This document shows positions 63,392 to 64,000 of a DNA stretch of 64,000 nucleotides, in pieces. Source of the stretch: Seonamhaeicola sp. S2-3. Its GTDB lineage: Bacteria > Bacteroidota > Bacteroidia > Flavobacteriales > Flavobacteriaceae. Position 1 is the stretch's first letter. Each line of letters opens with the position of its first letter. The stretch is taken from assembly GCF_001971785.1 (NCBI RefSeq), contig NZ_CP019389.1:941001-1005000 (forward strand). The letters are read 5' to 3'. A program made the position numbers and the translations under genes. The notes under the pieces were generated by a model that saw only the letters and a program-made list of their open reading frames with translations, was not told where the DNA came from and ran no database searches.

Positions 63392-64000
63392 TTACTTCAA
63401 TGTAGATTTACTTTTTATAAGTGTTGTTTTAACAATTTTTGTTTTAACCTCTTCTTTTAAATGCTTATTTTGAAGTCTATGAACTAACATTTGTGCTGCT
63501 TTGGCACCTATAAGTTTAGCGTGTTGCCTTATTGTAGTTAATCTTGGTAATGCATGGTTAGAGTCTGATTTACTAGCAAAACCAATTACAGAAATATCTT
63601 TAGGCACTTTTCTTCCTAAATTAACGGCTGTATTTATGGCTATAATTCCAGATGAGCTATCGGCTGCAATTACTCCATCAATATTTTTATTCTTTTTAAA
63701 GAAAGATTTTATTTTTTTTTGATGATCATCTTTCTTTTTAATCTTCAATATTAGAGGCTCCATAGTTTGACTTTCTAAAATGGCTTTTGTATAACCTCTT
63801 TCTCTTAATTTGCCAACACTTAAACCTTGAATATTACTAATAAATACAATTTGTTTTCTATTTTCTTCTATTAAACCTTTAGTGGCATTATAAGTAGCAT
63901 CAAAATCATCTACAATTACTTTATCACACATGACATCATGTGCTACCCTATCAAACATAACAATGGGTAACCCTTGGTTTATAGTTCTTTTAAAATGTTC
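63392..64000 (-). CDS. LacI family transcriptional regulator (C-terminal part, runs off right edge)
   Basis: The frame is open from 64000 and reads EHFKRTINQGLPIVMFDRVA, then ATKGLIEENRKQIVFISNI, VIAADSSSGIIAINTAVNLG, ISVIGFASKSDSN and LTTIRQHAKLIGAKAAQMLV, the periplasmic-binding-like effector domain of LacI/PurR proteins. The N-terminal DNA-binding part is beyond the window. Such regulators often control sugar or SusCD loci. Only about 200 codons are visible. It ends 76 bases from the ATCG repeats. Confidence 0.9.
   Translation of the reverse strand, partial: EHFKRTINQGLPIVMFDRVAHDVMCDKVIVDDFDATYNATKGLIEENRKQIVFISNIQGLSVGKLRERGYTKAILESQTMEPLILKIKKKDDHQKKIKSFFKKNKNIDGVIAADSSSGIIAINTAVNLGRKVPKDISVIGFASKSDSNHALPRLTTIRQHAKLIGAKAAQMLVHRLQNKHLKEEVKTKIVKTTLIKSKSTLK

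Noticed and set aside
1-64000. CRISPR array, rRNA operon or replication origin
   Set aside because: I saw no regularly spaced repeats with unique spacers, no rRNA-like stretches and no DnaA-box cluster with dnaA or dnaN.

Overview
The window is AT-rich chromosomal DNA from a marine-type member of the Bacteroidota, almost certainly the family Flavobacteriaceae. The reasons are the porV-porU-gldJ order of type IX secretion/gliding genes, two SusC/SusD pairs, an ECF sigma/FecR switch, a type IX C-terminal sorting domain, Cys-type lipoprotein signals without strong Shine-Dalgarno sites, and many Bacteroidota-typical families (DUF4230, DUF4260, DUF4407, TPR histidine kinase, M56-TonB fusion). I cannot name the genus from sequence alone.

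Layout. 0-7.4 kb: the start of porV, then porU (minus strand), and divergent gldJ and murF. 7.6-11.9 kb: a PAS/LuxR regulator and a NEW3-protein/ABC exporter operon. 12.2-13.5 kb: an orphan DKNYY-type protein. 14.2-23.1 kb: a SusC/SusD locus whose neighbours are phosphodiester-cleaving enzymes (a PI-PLC-like enzyme and a fused GDPD-like/metallophosphatase protein), suggesting uptake of phosphodiesters rather than plain glycans. 23.5-28.4 kb: a more GC-rich block of a GH130 enzyme (split by an apparent frameshift), a GT4, and a GT4 fused to an alpha/alpha-barrel domain. 28.4-30.35 kb: a decayed zone with broken ORFs, a GyrI-like protein, nested IS remnants and a tRNA-Leu(UAG). 30.4-32.8 kb: an M20 dipeptidase and a DMT transporter. 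32.9-43.7 kb: an ECF sigma, FecR, STN-type SusC, SusD, surface lipoprotein, di-haem cytochrome c peroxidase and type IX-sorted ELWxxDGT protein locus. 43.8-48.8 kb: assorted small genes (DUF4407, STAS, SnoaL-like, S37 peptidase, PhnA-like). 49-54.8 kb: a tightly packed minus-strand operon (ruvC, hemW, a cyclase and small DUF genes). It carries one AT-rich HEPN-type gene wedged exactly between ruvC and hemW. 54.8-59.9 kb: a flippase-like protein, a GT2, BlaI/M56-TonB regulators with a triple palindromic operator, and DUF456. 60.2-64 kb: a TPR histidine kinase/response regulator pair, a small lipoprotein and the C-terminal part of a LacI regulator running off the edge.

How things work together. 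PorU and PorV would sort the type IX substrate at 42.2 kb to the surface. The two SusCD loci look like dedicated uptake systems with different regulation: one has a strong plus-strand terminator just upstream of susC that fits a cis-antisense RNA, the other an ECF/anti-sigma signal relay through the STN domain. The best candidates for something undescribed are the HEPN gene in the ruvC-hemW junction, the peroxidase-containing SusCD locus, the phosphodiester SusCD locus and the GH130/GT4 block. All functional statements come from reading motifs by eye; no database search was possible.
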